Assembly: GCF_003688555.1 (NCBI RefSeq)
Contig: NZ_REFR01000013.1
Location: 62,001-126,000 of the forward strand
DNA length: 64,000 nt
Source of the DNA: Eilatimonas milleporae
GTDB lineage: Bacteria; Pseudomonadota; Alphaproteobacteria; Sphingomonadales; Kordiimonadaceae
Direction of reading: 5' to 3'
Made by a program: the position numbers and the translations under genes
Shown: one piece after another, positions 53,611 through 62,770 of the stretch
Position numbering within the stretch: the first letter of the stretch is position 1
How the letters are laid out: every line of letters starts with the position of its first letter
The notes under the pieces: model-generated
The model's database searches: none
What the model saw: only the letters and a program-made list of their open reading frames with translations
Told to the model about the DNA's origin: nothing

Positions 53611-54492
53611 TCAGTCCTGCGCCAGACTGGTCCGGGGCCGGTACTGATCAAACAGAGCTTCTTGCGCGCCGGAACACTCAAAAGCGCTGAGCGCGGTATC
53701 GAAAGTCCGCGCCAGTTCTTCCCGGTCGAAGATCAACCAGTGCGGTGTCGGTTCATAACGGTACAAAACCCTTAGCGGATGACCGGTCGCGGCCTTCATG
53801 GACTGATAAAAATGCCCCAGAGACCAGTAATCCCCCACATAGATGTCGATTCGCCCACGCGCCAGCAGCCGTGCCGCACGCTGGGAATTATCGATCACCA
53901 TCGCTTGGGAAAGCATCCGCCTGTCCACGCCGCCTTCACCGTTCAGGACCTGATCCGCGCCGGGAAACGTACCTATGCGCAGAGTGTCGATCCCGTCCGT
54001 CCAGTCGGAGACGGATATGTTCATCTCACCGGACCGGGCGATAACGGCATTGCGCCAGTAGCTGTAAGGCCGTGTCTGATGATAATGACGGCCGCCATCG
54101 GCAAGGGTGCTGACATGTGAAAACGATATGAAGCCATCCACAAGACCGTTGTCCAAAAGCAAAGGCAACCGGACCAGAGGCGCGTGGACAAAAACAACCT
54201 TGATGTAGGCCCAGTCAAAGACGCCGCGGATAACCTGCACGTCCAGGCCGTCGGAAGGGTTTTCATAGATATAGGGCGGGCTTTCCAGGGGCATGCCGAT
54301 GCGCACCGGCGGATGTGCCGCATCCCCATCCGACAGGGCACCGTCCACGGGAACACTGGCGGCCACCGCAGCCTGCGCCAGCATCAGCCAGACGCAGAAA
54401 CAAGCGAGCGAAAGCGGCAAAAAATGCTGAAAACTTTCCAAACGGCCAACGGGCCCACCAAACGCGGGGACAAACAAACCAGATACCTTCAA
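53611..54492 (-). CDS. Periplasmic solute-binding-like protein (family 3)
   Basis: This 293-residue exported protein has a hydrophobic signal (about residues 20-45, ending AVAA). The two-lobed SBP family 3 pattern follows: PVRIGMPLESPPYIYENP, DGFISFSHVSTLADGG and a C-terminal lobe RMLSQAMVIDNSQRAARLLARGRIDIYVG. No ABC permease or ATPase is adjacent, so it may be a stand-alone sensor or scavenger rather than part of a transporter. It overlaps the J-domain gene by 4 bases. Confidence 0.8.
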   Translation of the reverse strand: MKVSGLFVPAFGGPVGRLESFQHFLPLSLACFCVWLMLAQAAVAASVPVDGALSDGDAAHPPVRIGMPLESPPYIYENPSDGLDVQVIRGVFDWAYIKVVFVHAPLVRLPLLLDNGLVDGFISFSHVSTLADGGRHYHQTRPYSYWRNAVIARSGEMNISVSDWTDGIDTLRIGTFPGADQVLNGEGGVDRRMLSQAMVIDNSQRAARLLARGRIDIYVGDYWSLGHFYQSMKAATGHPLRVLYRYEPTPHWLIFDREELARTFDTALSAFECSGAQEALFDQYRPRTSLAQD

Positions 54493-54965
54493 ATGTCCAA
54501 TAATACGCGCTTTGCCTCATTGACCTTTGCGGCCAGCCAGTCGCTCCCCCCGTGATCAGGGTGCGCTTTGGCAATCATCCGGCGATAGGCTGCGCGAATC
54601 TCATCTTCATCAGCGCCGTCCCGCAATCCTAGTATTTCAAGCGCTTCCTGTCTGGTCATTTGTGCCCCGCAAGGCGCTTTTCGGTCACTGTCATTATCAT
54701 TTTGCGATGCATCGCCATGGTGTCGGCCATACCCATTGCCCAGCCCCGTCCCCTGCAGGAAACGCCACGCGGCAAAACCCATGGGCAGGACGGCGAAAAA
54801 TCCCCGCCCGGCAGCGAGCAACAGCCCCCCCAGCGCCAGCGCGATGACGATAGCCGCCCAGAACAGGGTCCGCCGTGCCGCTCCCACGCTGGCGTTGGAC
54901 CACCACCCCAGAACCAGGAGCAGCATGACCGCGAGCAGAAGACCGATAGCAAGCGAGGCAATCAC
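54489..54965 (-). CDS. Membrane-anchored J-domain protein
   Basis: This is a DnaK co-chaperone-like protein with about two to three N-terminal transmembrane helices and a C-terminal J domain (about the last 60 residues). The HPD motif is intact in AKAHPDHGGSDWLAAKVNEA. GTG 54965 comes 4 bases after the mipZ stop with AGGA upstream and gives 158 residues. An alternative ATG at 55010 would overlap mipZ by 41 bases and add 15 residues. It is encoded between mipZ and a binding protein, so a division or envelope link is possible. Confidence 0.83.
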   Translation of the reverse strand: MIASLAIGLLLAVMLLLVLGWWSNASVGAARRTLFWAAIVIALALGGLLLAAGRGFFAVLPMGFAAWRFLQGTGLGNGYGRHHGDASQNDNDSDRKAPCGAQMTRQEALEILGLRDGADEDEIRAAYRRMIAKAHPDHGGSDWLAAKVNEAKRVLLDI

Positions 54966-54969
54966 CGCC

Positions 54970-55929
54970 TTATTCCTGTTCCAGATCGGAAAAAACAGCC
55001 TGCGCGGCATGGGACCCTTGCGGTGCGGACCGTTGGCGGACAGGCAGGTTCAGCGCATCCATCAGGGCCCGCAATTCCTGCCGGGCCGCCACATGGGACA
55101 GGGTCAGGCCACGGCCGTCCAGACCGCCCGTATCCTTCAGGTCCAGCAGCGTCAAACCGCGCAGGAAAAGCTCGCGGTAAATCACTCTCTCGCCCAGCCC
55201 GGATACGAAACGCATACCGATACGCCGTGACAATTCCGCCAGAACACGCTGCACGCGGCCCTTGTTCTTCGCATGCAGGGCACCGACACGGTTGCGCAGA
55301 ACCACCCAGTCAATATGACCGCCATCGGCGAGCGACCGGCGCTGCCGGGCTTTCCATACCATTTCGGCATACAGGCTTGGCCCGCTGACCGTGTGGGACT
55401 TTGCATCGACCCGTGCCAGCAAATCCAGATCGACGAAGCTGTCATTGACAGGGGTCACCAGCGTATCTGCGGCCGTGTGGGCCAGTCGGGACAGAAACGT
55501 GTCGCTCCCCGGGCAGTCGACCACAATCACGGCCACATCGCCCGCCAGGCGTTCATAAGCCTCTTCAAAGCGGCGCTTTTCCTCGGCCTCGGCCTGATCG
55601 GCATTTCTCAAAGCGGATCGCTGTACGACCTCGACGCTCGGCATGGGCATGTCAAGCCCCTGCCGGGCCATGTAGGCTGTGCGGTTTTCCAGATACCGGG
55701 TCAGGCTTTTCTGGCGCGAATCAAGGTCGATCGTACCGACAGGTATCCCTTCCCTCAGCAGTGATACAACAATATGCATGGCGGTCGTGGACTTGCCGGA
55801 CCCGCCTTTTTCATTGCCCAGCACGATGACATGCGGTCGTGCCCCCACGGTTCGGCCGGCGCTGCTTTTGGCAGAAGTCTGGCTTTCGGCTCCACCGGCA
55901 TGCACCGGCGGATGAGGGGACGCTGTCAC
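54970..55929 (-). CDS. mipZ: Division-plane positioning ATPase MipZ
   Basis: MipZ is a ParA/MinD-like ATPase that forms a bipolar gradient and keeps FtsZ at midcell in alphaproteobacteria. The 319-residue protein has the deviant Walker A NEKGGSGKSTTAMH, TIDLDSRQKSLTRYLENR and VIVVDCPGSDTFLSR with DSFVDLDLLARVD, all typical of MipZ. The C-terminal 40 residues are basic and variable. GTG 55929 is chosen because GAAGGAG lies 10 bases upstream; a GTG at 55956 is possible. It heads an operon with the J-domain gene. Confidence 0.94.
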   Translation of the reverse strand: MTASPHPPVHAGGAESQTSAKSSAGRTVGARPHVIVLGNEKGGSGKSTTAMHIVVSLLREGIPVGTIDLDSRQKSLTRYLENRTAYMARQGLDMPMPSVEVVQRSALRNADQAEAEEKRRFEEAYERLAGDVAVIVVDCPGSDTFLSRLAHTAADTLVTPVNDSFVDLDLLARVDAKSHTVSGPSLYAEMVWKARQRRSLADGGHIDWVVLRNRVGALHAKNKGRVQRVLAELSRRIGMRFVSGLGERVIYRELFLRGLTLLDLKDTGGLDGRGLTLSHVAARQELRALMDALNLPVRQRSAPQGSHAAQAVFSDLEQE

Positions 55930-56364
55930 TGACTGTTTACTCCTTCGTCTCCGCACCTTGATAGCATCAAATCAACAGATGATGCGGATTACCGGCGTTT
56001 ATTGGTGAGACCCGACCACTCCGTCAAGTCGCACCGCAGACCCCATGCGGCATTAACGGCATTCTGCAACCCATAAGACACACCTTGCATACGGGTTGAA
56101 ATACCGGGCACGGCACCACGCAGCCCCGTGTCCGATTGTGGGGCTGGGCCATTTGCGCGGGAAAAATGATGCCTGAACCGCCCAAGGGATTACCCTGCCT
56201 TGTTTTTTACCGGCCTTTCGTCTTCCTTAGAAAGGACCACGGACCGCAGGCAAGGCCTGTATGTCTTTTGCGCCGCCCATTGAAACCGGTATAAATGCGG
56301 CACCAAAACCGCTGTAACGTCATCATACGGTGCGGACGGCGGTAAAACAGGGACGGGATATACC
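55930..56364. other. Intergenic region between mipZ and the glucosaminidase gene
   Basis: These 435 bases lie between divergent genes. I find no convincing coding frame or RNA gene. A CAGCCCC / GGGGCTG hairpin around 56118-56145 has no following T-run. The right end carries GGGACGGGATATACC just before the glucosaminidase ATG. It presumably holds two divergent promoters. Confidence 0.5.
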
Positions 56365-57294
56365 ATGGCGGCAAACGCGGCACGGATCGCGCTGGTGTTG
56401 ACTTTGGCCGGATCACTGATTGTGCTGCCGGTGGTACTGGCACGTCATATGCTGGCCACCGCGCGAACAGCCGTTTTGAGCAAAGAGCCCAACTATCTGT
56501 CCCATACACGGCCATCGGACGACTCAAAAGACCCGCTGCCAAGCCGGTTGAAACGCCTTCTGCGCGACGATATGCGGTCGACCCAGGCCGTACCGCGCAT
56601 TTTCATGACGCGCCTTCCCGACATTCTGCCGACCGAACGTGACGTCCAGACGAAAAAACGGCTTTTCACCTCGACCCTGCTGCCGATTATCCTGCGGGCC
56701 AATGAAATGCTGCTGACGGACCGCGCACGGCTGCAAAGTTTCAAAACACGGCTTATGGACGGCGGCCGCCTGCTTGCCAGTGAACGGGACTGGCTGGATG
56801 GTCTGGCGGCGCGCTACCGGGTCCCTTTGGGCGACACCCCCCTGCCGGCTGTCATTGATCGGCTGCTTGTCCGTGTGGACATCATTCCGCCTTCGCTGGC
56901 GCTGGCCCAGGCCGCCATGGAATCAGGCTGGGGAACCAGCTATTTCAGTCAGAAGGGAAATGCGCTTTTCGGGGAATGGGTCTGGAATGACGACACCGGC
57001 CTGCTGCCACGAAACCGCGATGAAGGCAAAACCCACCGGATCAAGCGCTTTGACTATCTGCTCGACAGCGTTCTCAGCTATATGACCAACCTGAACCGCC
57101 ACAGGGTATATCACGACCTGCGTCTGCGCCGGGCGGAACTGCGCACCCACAATCTGCCGGTCACCGGCCGGGCCCTCGCCCCAGCGCTCGGCAGCTATTC
57201 CGAACGGGGCAGCGACTATGTCAGCGAAGTGCTGTCCATTATCAATTACAACCAGCTGGACAGGCTGGACTATGCCCAGCTTGCCACAGGATAG
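56365..57294 (+). CDS. Glucosaminidase-domain peptidoglycan hydrolase
   Basis: The 309-residue protein has one N-terminal transmembrane anchor (about residues 8-27) and a periplasmic glucosaminidase-type domain. The catalytic region is LALAQAAMESGWGTSYFSQKGNALFGEW, with the likely acid Glu in AMESGWG. The C-terminal part SYMTNLNRHRVYHDLRLRRAELR matches Bax-like proteins. It cleaves glycan strands and so may act in growth or division. It lies 6 bases ahead of panC. Confidence 0.88.
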   Translation: MAANAARIALVLTLAGSLIVLPVVLARHMLATARTAVLSKEPNYLSHTRPSDDSKDPLPSRLKRLLRDDMRSTQAVPRIFMTRLPDILPTERDVQTKKRLFTSTLLPIILRANEMLLTDRARLQSFKTRLMDGGRLLASERDWLDGLAARYRVPLGDTPLPAVIDRLLVRVDIIPPSLALAQAAMESGWGTSYFSQKGNALFGEWVWNDDTGLLPRNRDEGKTHRIKRFDYLLDSVLSYMTNLNRHRVYHDLRLRRAELRTHNLPVTGRALAPALGSYSERGSDYVSEVLSIINYNQLDRLDYAQLATG

Positions 57295-57300
57295 GAAATC

Positions 57301-58152
57301 ATGAGCATTCCCGCCGCCATTGTCCGCGACAGAACCGGACTGCAAACCCTTGTGGACTCATGGAAAGCAGACGGCGCCACAGTGGGAATCGTGCCGACAA
57401 TGGGTGCGCTGCACAAAGGGCACCTGTCCCTCGTCGACACCATGGGCCGGCATGCGGACAAAACACTTGTATCCATTTTCGTAAATCCGACCCAGTTCGG
57501 CCCGAATGAAGATTTCGACGCCTATCCGCGCGACGAAGCCGGCGACCTCGCCGCTCTGGCGGACACCCCGGCGGATGCCGTGTATATACCGGACCGTCGG
57601 GACATGTATCCGGACGGGTTTGATACCGCCATCCGCGTCGGCGCCATTGCCGACCGACTGGAGGGGGCGTCCCGTCCCGGCCATTTTGACGGGGTGGCCA
57701 CCATTGTGGCGAAACTGATCCTGACGGCACGCGCCGATTACGCCATTTTCGGCGAAAAGGACTATCAGCAATTGTGCGTCATTCGCCATATGGCGGCGGA
57801 CCTGAACCTGCCCGTCACGATTCTCGGCGGTACCACAGTGCGGGAAGACGACGGTCTCGCCTCATCGTCCCGCAATCGCTATTTCGACACCGAAAGCCGC
57901 CCAAAGGCCGCCGGCCTGAACCGGGCATTGAGAGACCTGACCGTCGATATCCGGAACGGCCTTGATGTGACCGCTGCCTGCGCGAAAGCCGAACAAAGCA
58001 TCCTGTCCGCAGGGTTCGCATCGGTGGATTATGTCGCTGTGGCGGACGCCGAAACGCTGGCCCCCCTGACGACACCGGGCGCACGGCCCGGCCGGGTGCT
58101 GGCGGCCGCCCGGTTGCACGGTGTGAGGCTTATTGACAATCTGCCGCTCTGA
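57301..58152 (+). CDS. panC: Pantothenate synthetase
   Basis: PanC ligates pantoate and beta-alanine with ATP to form pantothenate for coenzyme A. The 283-residue protein has the HIGH-like motif PTMGALHKGHLSLV, SIFVNPTQFGPNEDF, the FDGVATIVAKL pantoate site and FGEKDYQQL with SSRNRYF. All catalytic motifs are present. Its start is 6 bases beyond the glucosaminidase stop, so the two are probably co-transcribed. No panB is in the window. Confidence 0.97.
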   Translation: MSIPAAIVRDRTGLQTLVDSWKADGATVGIVPTMGALHKGHLSLVDTMGRHADKTLVSIFVNPTQFGPNEDFDAYPRDEAGDLAALADTPADAVYIPDRRDMYPDGFDTAIRVGAIADRLEGASRPGHFDGVATIVAKLILTARADYAIFGEKDYQQLCVIRHMAADLNLPVTILGGTTVREDDGLASSSRNRYFDTESRPKAAGLNRALRDLTVDIRNGLDVTAACAKAEQSILSAGFASVDYVAVADAETLAPLTTPGARPGRVLAAARLHGVRLIDNLPL

Positions 58153-58184
58153 TCCGGCCTGCACTGCAGGCGGCGGCCCGGCCT

Positions 58185-58610
58185 TTACAACAGCCCCAGG
58201 CCTTCAAGCTCGCGGCGCATGTCATCCGGCAGACTGTCCGCGCCTGCAACCTCTTTGGCATCGGGCGGTGCGTCTTCCGGCCTCAGATAACGCCAGCCTT
58301 GAAATGCCCGTTTGGGGCGCGCCTCCACGGCGACCGGGCCCGGCGCCACACAGATATGACAAAATCGTCTGCCGTCCGTCTCGACCGTCCGGATGTCCAG
58401 GATGGGCGACCGTCCCGCAACCCGCCCCCGGATAACCCAATACAGGGATCCGCCCTGCAGCAGCTCATCCATGCGTTTGGGCGTCATCCGGGTACGAATG
58501 CGAACCATCGGACCGATATCCGGATCCTGTTCCACCCGGCCATGCAATACGGACCTGAGATGGTCCAGCGTGTCCACACCCACGGCAAGTTTGATCAGAT
58601 GCAGGCTCAC
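58185..58610 (-). CDS. DUF1489 family protein
   Basis: This 141-residue protein of unknown function is typical of alphaproteobacteria. It starts MSLHLIKLAVGVDTLDHL and contains RIRTRMTPKRMDELLQGGSLYWVIRG and the closing RAFQGWRYL. No signal peptide or catalytic motif is seen. Its start overlaps the stop of the response regulator gene (ATGA), and both follow mgtE, suggesting one transcript. Confidence 0.88.
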   Translation of the reverse strand: MSLHLIKLAVGVDTLDHLRSVLHGRVEQDPDIGPMVRIRTRMTPKRMDELLQGGSLYWVIRGRVAGRSPILDIRTVETDGRRFCHICVAPGPVAVEARPKRAFQGWRYLRPEDAPPDAKEVAGADSLPDDMRRELEGLGLL

Positions 58611-59422
58611 AGCACGTCCATTGAATCTTCAAACCAGTCATATGCGGCAAAGGGTTTCAGTGTCTCAACCCCTGCCAGGACAAAACGCTCATCCAGTGCC
58701 CATTCGTCAAAACACCGCAGCAAGGGCCAGACATCCTTGGCCCAGGGCCGGTTCAACCCCCTCAGCAGCGCGGTGACATAGTCGGGAAACCGCAGATAAT
58801 CGCCAACGTGAACACTTGCATCGATCACCAGTTTCGAGATGCGCGCCAATATGAACAGGCGTTCGATCAGACGCTCGCCATACCCGGACGACACCTCTGC
58901 CAGTTCACCGGTAATTCGCGATGTCACCATGTCCAGAATATCCTGGCGTATGATCAGCATATCATGGAGACCGCATGTACTGTCCCCTTTCATCCTGTTT
59001 GCCTGAACGAGGGCACGGCGGCGCAGATCTTGCGGCAATCCTGAAAAGCCGCTTGCCATCCAGAAAGAAATACGACTTTTGAGGTGTTCGACCCCCGCGC
59101 CCTTGATAAGAAAATCATCCCCGCCCGAGCGCAGCCCCCCGCGCAGAATATCCAGATCGTCATATCCGGTGAAATAAAGAAAGGGCTGGGTTTTAAGCCC
59201 CGCCTCCCGCAGCCTGACGGCCAGATCAAAACCACCCTGTCCCGGCATCTGCACATCGGAAATGATCAGAGCCGGCGGGGTGCGCCCGGCAAGGGCAACG
59301 GCATCGTCCGCCGTGGCGGCCACGGCAGCCTCAAGTCCCAGGCCGTGCACGGCCAGTGCGTTCAGTTTCAACAGAACGGGGTCGTCATCGACCAGCAAAA
59401 CAGGCCCGGCCTCCATATCCAC
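58607..59422 (-). CDS. Response regulator with an unrecognised C-terminal domain
   Basis: The 271-residue protein has an N-terminal receiver (about residues 5-125) with the acidic pocket DDDP, acceptor Asp in ALIISDVQMPGQGG, Thr in YFTGYDDLD and a Lys in DDFLIKGAG. The C-terminal half (about residues 130-271) is alpha-helical, has no DNA-binding, GGDEF or HD-GYP motif, and I cannot assign it. ATG options are 59422 and a Met two codons later. It begins 1 base before the mgtE stop. Confidence 0.82.
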   Translation of the reverse strand: MDMEAGPVLLVDDDPVLLKLNALAVHGLGLEAAVAATADDAVALAGRTPPALIISDVQMPGQGGFDLAVRLREAGLKTQPFLYFTGYDDLDILRGGLRSGGDDFLIKGAGVEHLKSRISFWMASGFSGLPQDLRRRALVQANRMKGDSTCGLHDMLIIRQDILDMVTSRITGELAEVSSGYGERLIERLFILARISKLVIDASVHVGDYLRFPDYVTALLRGLNRPWAKDVWPLLRCFDEWALDERFVLAGVETLKPFAAYDWFEDSMDVL

Positions 59423-59423
59423 C

Positions 59424-60866
59424 TCAAAACAGCCAGAGCGCCGCCAGGCCGAGAAAGGCGAAGAAGCCGATAACGTCGGTTATGGTGGTCACGAACACGC
59501 TGGAGGCGATCGCCGGATCGATACCAACACGGGCAAGCCCCATCGGCACCAGAAGGCCGAACATACCGGCAACCAGAAGATTGAAAATCATGGCGGCGGC
59601 AAACACGCCGCCCAAACCCGGACTGCCGAACCAGAGCCAGGCCAGCAGGCCTGAAATCACGGCCAGCAAAACGCCGTTGCCAAGGGCGATCATAAGCTCG
59701 CGCTTCAGGATTCGGGCGGCGTTGGTGGCACTCAACTCCTTTGTAGCCAGGCCACGGACCGCCACCGTCATGGTCTGTGTGCCGGCATTGCCCCCCATGG
59801 AGGCAACAATGGGCATCAGCACGGCAAGGGCGACCATCTGCTCAATGGCGGCATCGAACAGACCGATCACGACAGACGCCAGAACCGCTGTCGCCAGGTT
59901 GACCAGAAGCCAGGTAAAACGTCCGCGCGTCACCTCAAACAGGGATTCATTCACACTGGCGGATTCTCCCACCCCGGCAAGGGCAAGAATATCCTCCTGG
60001 GCCTCTTCCTCGATCACCTCGACAATATCGTCCACCGTCACGACACCGACAAGCCGTTGGCTCTCGTCGACCACCGCCGCCGAAATCAGGTGATATTTGG
60101 TAAAGGCATAGGCCACCTCTTCCTGATCCGCCGTCGCCTCGATGACATGGGGCTTTTTTTCCATGATATGGCCAAGGGCGACACCCCGCTGATTACGCAT
60201 CACCCGCGACAAGGGTACGGTACCGACCGGTTTGTGTGCCGGATCGACCACGAAAATATCGTAGAAATCGTCAGGAATGTCGGCATCGTCGGACCGCAAC
60301 AGATCGATTGTCTGACCGACGGTCCAGAATTCCGGCAGGGCGATCAGATCCCGCTGCATCAAACGCCCGGCGGAATCCTCCGGGTAGCTCAGGCTCTCCT
60401 CGATAGCGACACGGTCATCCGCCGAGAGGGCGCGCAGCACCTCCTCACGGTCCTCGTCCCGCAGGTCTTCAAGAACATAGACGGCCTCATCCGTTTCCAG
60501 TTCGGTAACGGCATCGGCGATCTGGGTATTGGGCGTGATCTCGTAAAGGTCCCCGCGCGCCTCGCCTTCAATCTCATGAAAGAGTTCGGGGTCGATATCG
60601 GACTGGATCAGGTTGAGAAGCTTGCGCCGTTCCCGCGCCGGCAACACCTGTAGCAGATCGGCCATGTCGGCCGCATGGAGGTCATCGCAAATCTGGCGGG
60701 CGCCGGCTGCGTCCTCTGCGCGCACAGCCTCCAGAAGTTTGTCGACGAATTCCCGACTGAGGTGGACATCCTTGGCCACGGTCGCATCATCGGCTGCGGG
60801 GGATGTCATCTGGTCATGCGTTTTTTCGGGGCCGGGCCCATCCGGCCTCAACTGCGTTTCCGACAT
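59424..60866 (-). CDS. mgtE: Magnesium transporter MgtE
   Basis: The 480-residue MgtE channel has an N-terminal helical superfamily domain (about residues 30-155) and tandem CBS domains (about 160-290). These form the Mg-sensing gate. A five-helix membrane domain follows with the pore motif region VLMPIVASMGGNAGTQTMTV. The length and arrangement are standard. A tandem repeat at 60932-60966 lies in its upstream region. It heads the mgtE-response regulator-DUF1489 run. Confidence 0.96.
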   Translation of the reverse strand: MSETQLRPDGPGPEKTHDQMTSPAADDATVAKDVHLSREFVDKLLEAVRAEDAAGARQICDDLHAADMADLLQVLPARERRKLLNLIQSDIDPELFHEIEGEARGDLYEITPNTQIADAVTELETDEAVYVLEDLRDEDREEVLRALSADDRVAIEESLSYPEDSAGRLMQRDLIALPEFWTVGQTIDLLRSDDADIPDDFYDIFVVDPAHKPVGTVPLSRVMRNQRGVALGHIMEKKPHVIEATADQEEVAYAFTKYHLISAAVVDESQRLVGVVTVDDIVEVIEEEAQEDILALAGVGESASVNESLFEVTRGRFTWLLVNLATAVLASVVIGLFDAAIEQMVALAVLMPIVASMGGNAGTQTMTVAVRGLATKELSATNAARILKRELMIALGNGVLLAVISGLLAWLWFGSPGLGGVFAAAMIFNLLVAGMFGLLVPMGLARVGIDPAIASSVFVTTITDVIGFFAFLGLAALWLF

Positions 60867-60931
60867 GCCCCTTCTCCCTTATCCGTATGATGCGGTTTCC
60901 CGCATGACCGGACTTTCGTGCCGCCCCGTCA

Positions 60932-60966
60932 CGCTGTAATGTACGTCATGCTGTAATGACAGTCAT
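60932..60966. repeat. 17-base tandem repeat in the mgtE upstream region
   Basis: GCTGTAATG occurs at 60933-60941 and 60950-60958, and GTCAT at 60945-60949 and 60962-60966, both with a 17-base period. The second unit includes the palindrome AATGAC-A-GTCATT. This could be an operator 65-100 bases upstream of the mgtE ATG. The 262-base gap around it holds no gene that I can support. Confidence 0.45.
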
Positions 60967-61128
60967 TTTCACAAGCCGGCAGACCGGTGCCCCGCACAAC
61001 CTTCCTGCCGCAATACGGCATAGTCTCACACTTTGGCAAGAGGCGGCGAGATGGAAGTGAATAACACGCTGAACAATAAGCGCGACCGCCACGGTGCGGC
61101 GCGCTTTTCGGCGTCTTTCCAAATGCTC

Positions 61129-62757
61129 TCAGGTCCGCTCCAGCAGACCCTGGTCATGGTCGGGGACGGTTCCGTCCGCATCGCAGGACAGGGGACAGGT
61201 AATCTTGAAGCAAGTACCGTGACCCGCCGTGCTTTCACAGAGAATACGGCCCTTGAGAAGCTGGACCGTCAGATTGTAAACGATATTCAGGCCAAGGCCG
61301 GTTCCACCACTCTCCCGGCTGGTGGTGAAAAAAGGGTCGAAAATCCGGTTGATATTGTCCTCTGGGATACCCTTGCCATCGTCGCGGAACTCGATGGTAA
61401 AAACCGCATCGTCGCTTGTTGTGTCAATCGTCATGCATCCGGCCTGACGGTCGCCATAGGCATGGCGGACGGCATTGACAACCAGATTGGTGATAATCTG
61501 GGAAATCGCACCGGGATATGAATCGATCTCGATCCCCGGATCTCCGGTCACGGTCACCTCATGCCGCTTTCCGCGCAGCACCGGGGCAAGACTGACAACC
61601 AGTTCCGCGATATAATCCTTCAGATTGAAGAGACGCCTTTCCTGATTGGTCCTGTCGACGGCAACCTGTTTGAAACTGCTGATCAGCGCGGAAGCACGGT
61701 TGAGATTGTGCAGGATAATTTCACTGGCCTGCATGCTGGTGTCCATATAGGCTTGCAAATCCTCCTTGCCCGCTGTGCCGCCTGCCATGGCTCCGTTGAA
61801 ATCCGCCGTTTCTTCCTGAAGATACGATGCCGCCGTCAAGCCGACGCCGACGGGGGTGTTGATCTCGTGCGCGACACCGGCAACCAGCCTGCCGAGCGAA
61901 GCCAGTTTTTCCTGTTCGATCAACTGGTCACGCGTCTCCCTGAGGGCAGCAATCGTCTTCTTCAGGTGCCGGTTGGCCAGATCCGACTGGTGTGTCCGCG
62001 CTGCAACTTTCTTTTCGAGATTTTCATACAGGTCCTTCAGATCACTGGACATTCTGTTCATGACCGAGGCCGTGGTGCCCAATTCGTCCCGCGACAGGAT
62101 GTCAATCTGATAGCCCAGTTCTCCATGCGCCAGTTTGTTGGCGCCGTCCTTCAGCAAAGTCAGCTGGCGCGTCAGGACCCGCCCGATCAACAGAGCGAAA
62201 ACAGCGACCAAAGCGAGATTGGCGAGAGCGATAAGGGACATACGTGTCAGGGCATCCGACTGTGCCTTGGCAACCGAGTACCGCGACAGGGAGACATCCA
62301 CGCGTCCGAAAACGGCCCCGGCCACGACAACCGGTTGCGACACCGCGATGACACCGTCTCTGACAGTATGGTCCAGGAAACCGATGCCCCAGCTTTGCGC
62401 CGGGGTCAGTCCAATGGCCGCACCGTTCTCGGTACCTTGCCTCGAACCGGTCTCGCCATCGGCCCCCGCGCTGATGGCCTGTGCCAGCAAATCGCCACGA
62501 TCATCCACGAAACGGGCGAAAACGATATCCCGGTCCCGGACCGCTTCATCAAGAATAGCCGACAGGGTTGCCAGGTCTTCGGCGATGATCGCTTCGTGTC
62601 CGGCCGTGGCCAGCAGGCGCGCGGTGGCACGCGCACGTTTTTCCAGTTGTATACCGGCGGACTCCGTCAGGGCTTCCAGCCCGCTGAACACAAGGGCGCC
62701 GAGCAGAAGGACCTCGATAAGTGCAATGCCCAGGAGGATTTTCAGACGAAAAGACAT
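61129..62757 (-). CDS. Membrane sensor histidine kinase
   Basis: The 542-residue kinase has two transmembrane helices (about residues 8-28 and 170-195), a periplasmic region of about 140 residues and a HAMP-like linker (TRQLTLLKDGANKLAHGELGYQI). The catalytic core follows: phospho-His in GVAHEINTPVGVGLTAA, N-box NLVVNAVRHAY, DDGKGIPEDN and GTGLGLNIVYNL. The H-box resembles NtrB-type kinases. It lies 13 bases after a PhnD-like binding protein gene, which probably provides its sensor input. Confidence 0.88.
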   Translation of the reverse strand: MSFRLKILLGIALIEVLLLGALVFSGLEALTESAGIQLEKRARATARLLATAGHEAIIAEDLATLSAILDEAVRDRDIVFARFVDDRGDLLAQAISAGADGETGSRQGTENGAAIGLTPAQSWGIGFLDHTVRDGVIAVSQPVVVAGAVFGRVDVSLSRYSVAKAQSDALTRMSLIALANLALVAVFALLIGRVLTRQLTLLKDGANKLAHGELGYQIDILSRDELGTTASVMNRMSSDLKDLYENLEKKVAARTHQSDLANRHLKKTIAALRETRDQLIEQEKLASLGRLVAGVAHEINTPVGVGLTAASYLQEETADFNGAMAGGTAGKEDLQAYMDTSMQASEIILHNLNRASALISSFKQVAVDRTNQERRLFNLKDYIAELVVSLAPVLRGKRHEVTVTGDPGIEIDSYPGAISQIITNLVVNAVRHAYGDRQAGCMTIDTTSDDAVFTIEFRDDGKGIPEDNINRIFDPFFTTSRESGGTGLGLNIVYNLTVQLLKGRILCESTAGHGTCFKITCPLSCDADGTVPDHDQGLLERT

Positions 62758-62770
62758 TGTCCCGGTCCTC

